Positions 22,610 to 23,554 of a DNA stretch of 23,554 bases are shown in pieces. The position numbers were made by a program, and so were the translations under genes. How positions within the stretch are numbered: the first letter of the stretch is position 1; each line of letters begins with the position of its first letter. The notes beneath the pieces were generated by a model, which did not search any database, had not been told where the DNA came from, and saw only the letters and a program-made list of their open reading frames with translations. This DNA comes from Oscillospiraceae bacterium (GTDB taxonomy: Bacteria > Bacillota_A > Clostridia > Oscillospirales > Oscillospiraceae): positions 1 through 23,554 of the forward strand of contig JAETOP010000056.1 of assembly GCA_021771675.1 (NCBI GenBank). Reading direction: 5' to 3'.

Positions 22610-22637
22610 TTGAATGTGAAAAAAATGATGGTATGAT
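22610..22637 (+). promoter_or_regulatory. Sigma-A promoter of agrDB, extended -10
   Basis: TTGAAT (22610-22615) and TATGAT (22632-22637) are 16 bases apart, with TGG directly before the -10 box. AAGGAGGTG for agrD follows at 22645-22653. Confidence 0.7.
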
Positions 22638-22659
22638 AGAAAGCAAGGAGGTGAAATGT

Positions 22660-22809
22660 ATGAAGACCAGTAGTCCGGTTATGCCTAAGATTGTAAAAGC
22701 ATTGGCTGAGAAGGCTCTCAAGCGTGATGCAAACAGCACTTCTTGTGGGTATTTTTATCAACCCAAAGCTCCGGAGAGCTTAAAACGCTATAAAAACTGC
22801 AAAAAATGA
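22660..22809 (+). CDS. agrD: Cyclic lactone autoinducer peptide precursor
   Basis: 49 residues in the three-part AgrD layout: an amphipathic N-terminal helix (MPKIVKALAEKALKRDA), a core around NSTSCGYFY with the single ring Cys at 29, and a C-terminal recognition tail QPKAPESL followed by basic residues. YQPK-P just after the core is typical of clostridial cyclic-lactone precursors. A five-residue thiolactone ring from Cys29 to Tyr33 (CGYFY) is predicted by analogy with known Agr peptides; the exact N-terminal cut is unknown. A second Cys (47) lies in the discarded tail. AAGGAGGTG gives a strong start at 22660; the longer in-frame extension upstream has no ribosome binding site. It overlaps agrB by 4 bases. 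Confidence 0.88.
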   Translation: MKTSSPVMPKIVKALAEKALKRDANSTSCGYFYQPKAPESLKRYKNCKK

Positions 22810-23429
22810 TTTCAGCTTTTGCGCCCAAAATCACACATGGCCTTTGTAATGCGCATGTTATTGATGCGGACGAGAATGAGTTATACAGATATGGTTTCTT
22901 CATTTTGCTTTCGCACATCTTCTTTTGCATAGAAGCTTTTTCCTTTGGCATTTTGTTCGGTGTAACTTGGGAAAGCATTCTGTTTTATGTTTTGTTCACG
23001 CTTCTTCGCAGTTACGCAGGAGGTGTCCATGCAAGAACAGAGAAAGCATGCACTATTCTTACTACGCTGACAATGTTTGCATGTGTAGTAGCAATCCGAC
23101 TATTGGAAGAATTTCCAAAAGAAAGTATTGCACTATCCTTGCTTGCTGTCGGGGCTGTGTTTGTCTTTACATTATGCCCATTGGATACGAAGGAAAAACC
23201 TTTGGAACCGGATGAACGAAAACACTACAGAAAAATCACACAAGTGATAGCTATTCTGTACGTTATCGTTGCTTTATTTGCGTATTATACTGGACACAGT
23301 GGCGTATTGTGTAGTACATCTATAAGCGTTTTTGTGGAGAGTGTGCTGTTAATAGTTGGAAGGGTATTGAAAAAACTGCATGAAATTCCTGCTATACCTG
23401 AAAGCAGTTTCAAGAATTTTAACTCCTAA
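22806..23429 (+). CDS. agrB: AgrB-type membrane endopeptidase
   Basis: 207 residues with about five to six hydrophobic segments (YGFFILLSHIFFCIEAFSF, ILFYVLFTLL, SLLAVGAVFVF, VIAILYVIVALFAYY, SVFVESVLLIVG). The catalytic pair sits in LLRSYAGGVHARTEKAC: His75 and Cys82, the same seven-residue spacing as His77/Cys84 of S. aureus AgrB. It should remove the AgrD tail and close the thiolactone ring in the membrane. The ATG overlaps the agrD stop (ATGA), so the two are translationally coupled; order is agrD then agrB, unlike the staphylococcal agrBDCA. No agrC follows before the window ends. Confidence 0.92.
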   Translation: MISAFAPKITHGLCNAHVIDADENELYRYGFFILLSHIFFCIEAFSFGILFGVTWESILFYVLFTLLRSYAGGVHARTEKACTILTTLTMFACVVAIRLLEEFPKESIALSLLAVGAVFVFTLCPLDTKEKPLEPDERKHYRKITQVIAILYVIVALFAYYTGHSGVLCSTSISVFVESVLLIVGRVLKKLHEIPAIPESSFKNFNS

Positions 23430-23474
23430 AATGGGTATAAAGGTAAGCGTAAATTCTAAGCCCGTAAAAGAACA

Positions 23475-23504
23475 CACCTGGCTACCGTTTGTGGTAGCCG
23501 GGTG
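23475..23504 (+). other. Hairpin downstream of agrB
   Basis: CACCTGGCTACC (23475-23486) pairs with GGTAGCCGGGTG (23493-23504) across a 6-base loop, with one wobble. No T-run follows, so it is not a standard terminator. It may be an mRNA 3' structure or part of a repeat that continues past the window. The remaining 50 bases hold nothing recognised. Confidence 0.45.
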
Positions 23505-23554
23505 ATAGAAGGTCAGTATATATCTGCAGCAGGCGCCTCGCCAAGGAACGCATC

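Noticed and set aside
22510..22659. Longer 99-residue version of the agrD frame
   Set aside because: The extension covers the promoter and direct repeats and has no ribosome site; AAGGAGGTG fixes the start at 22660.
1..23554. CRISPR array, tRNA, rRNA or riboswitch
   Set aside because: No regular direct-repeat/spacer pattern, no cloverleaf with a recognisable T-arm, and no leader long or conserved enough for a known riboswitch was seen by eye; a covariance-model scan would be decisive.

Overview
The window looks like chromosomal DNA from a Gram-positive gut anaerobe of the class Clostridia, probably Oscillospiraceae/Ruminococcaceae. This is inferred from several things: strong AGGAGG ribosome binding sites, sigma-A promoters (often with a TG extension of the -10 box), GHKL/LytTR two-component genes, DUF5662 and DUF1934 proteins, an agrBD quorum-sensing pair, and short palindromic interspersed repeats. 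No rRNA, tRNA or CRISPR array was seen. Most of the window is GC-rich in appearance. The last ~2.4 kb (about 21.1-23.5 kb) is visibly AT-richer and carries the mobile and quorum-sensing genes.

Layout. (1) 1-650: a MITE-like inverted-repeat element, then a small XRE repressor with its own terminator. (2) 686-4763: an ABC importer operon of the ferric-iron/2-aminoethylphosphonate type, with a secreted binding protein, an internal terminator, a fused two-domain permease and an ATPase. (3) 4787-7220: a HIT protein, a repeat element, a 3' remnant of an unrecognised gene, and an unusual single ABC half-transporter whose nucleotide-binding domain is shortened. (4) 7275-9598: prfC (RF3), preceded by a possible six-codon leader peptide and followed by a DUF5662 gene. 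(5) 9634-11440: a secreted, internally duplicated beta-helix protein. (6) 11462-12862: a LytTR response regulator and a histidine kinase that lacks membrane segments. (7) 12891-13893: a Fic protein on the minus strand with Gln in place of the catalytic His. (8) 13918-17700: two overlapping ABC exporter genes behind a promoter with a tandem 9-bp repeat at 21-bp period. (9) 17752-20715: murC, ddl and a YwiB-like gene, a peptidoglycan precursor operon. (10) 20716-23554: a second copy of the repeat, an IS630-family transposase fragment that cuts off a LytTR response regulator, an XRE regulator, agrD and agrB.

How the genes may work together. The 9-bp/12-bp/9-bp repeat before the exporter operon has the geometry known for LytTR-family operators. 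A working model is therefore that the nearby LytTR regulator and soluble kinase (11.5-12.9 kb) control the heterodimeric exporter (14.0-17.7 kb), with the Fic gene lying between them on the other strand. At the right end, agrD/agrB look intact and should make a thiolactone peptide. The adjacent response regulator has lost most of its DNA-binding domain, and no agrC is present within the window, so the local circuit looks broken, or rewired through the divergent XRE protein or an off-window receptor. These links are inferences from position and motif geometry.
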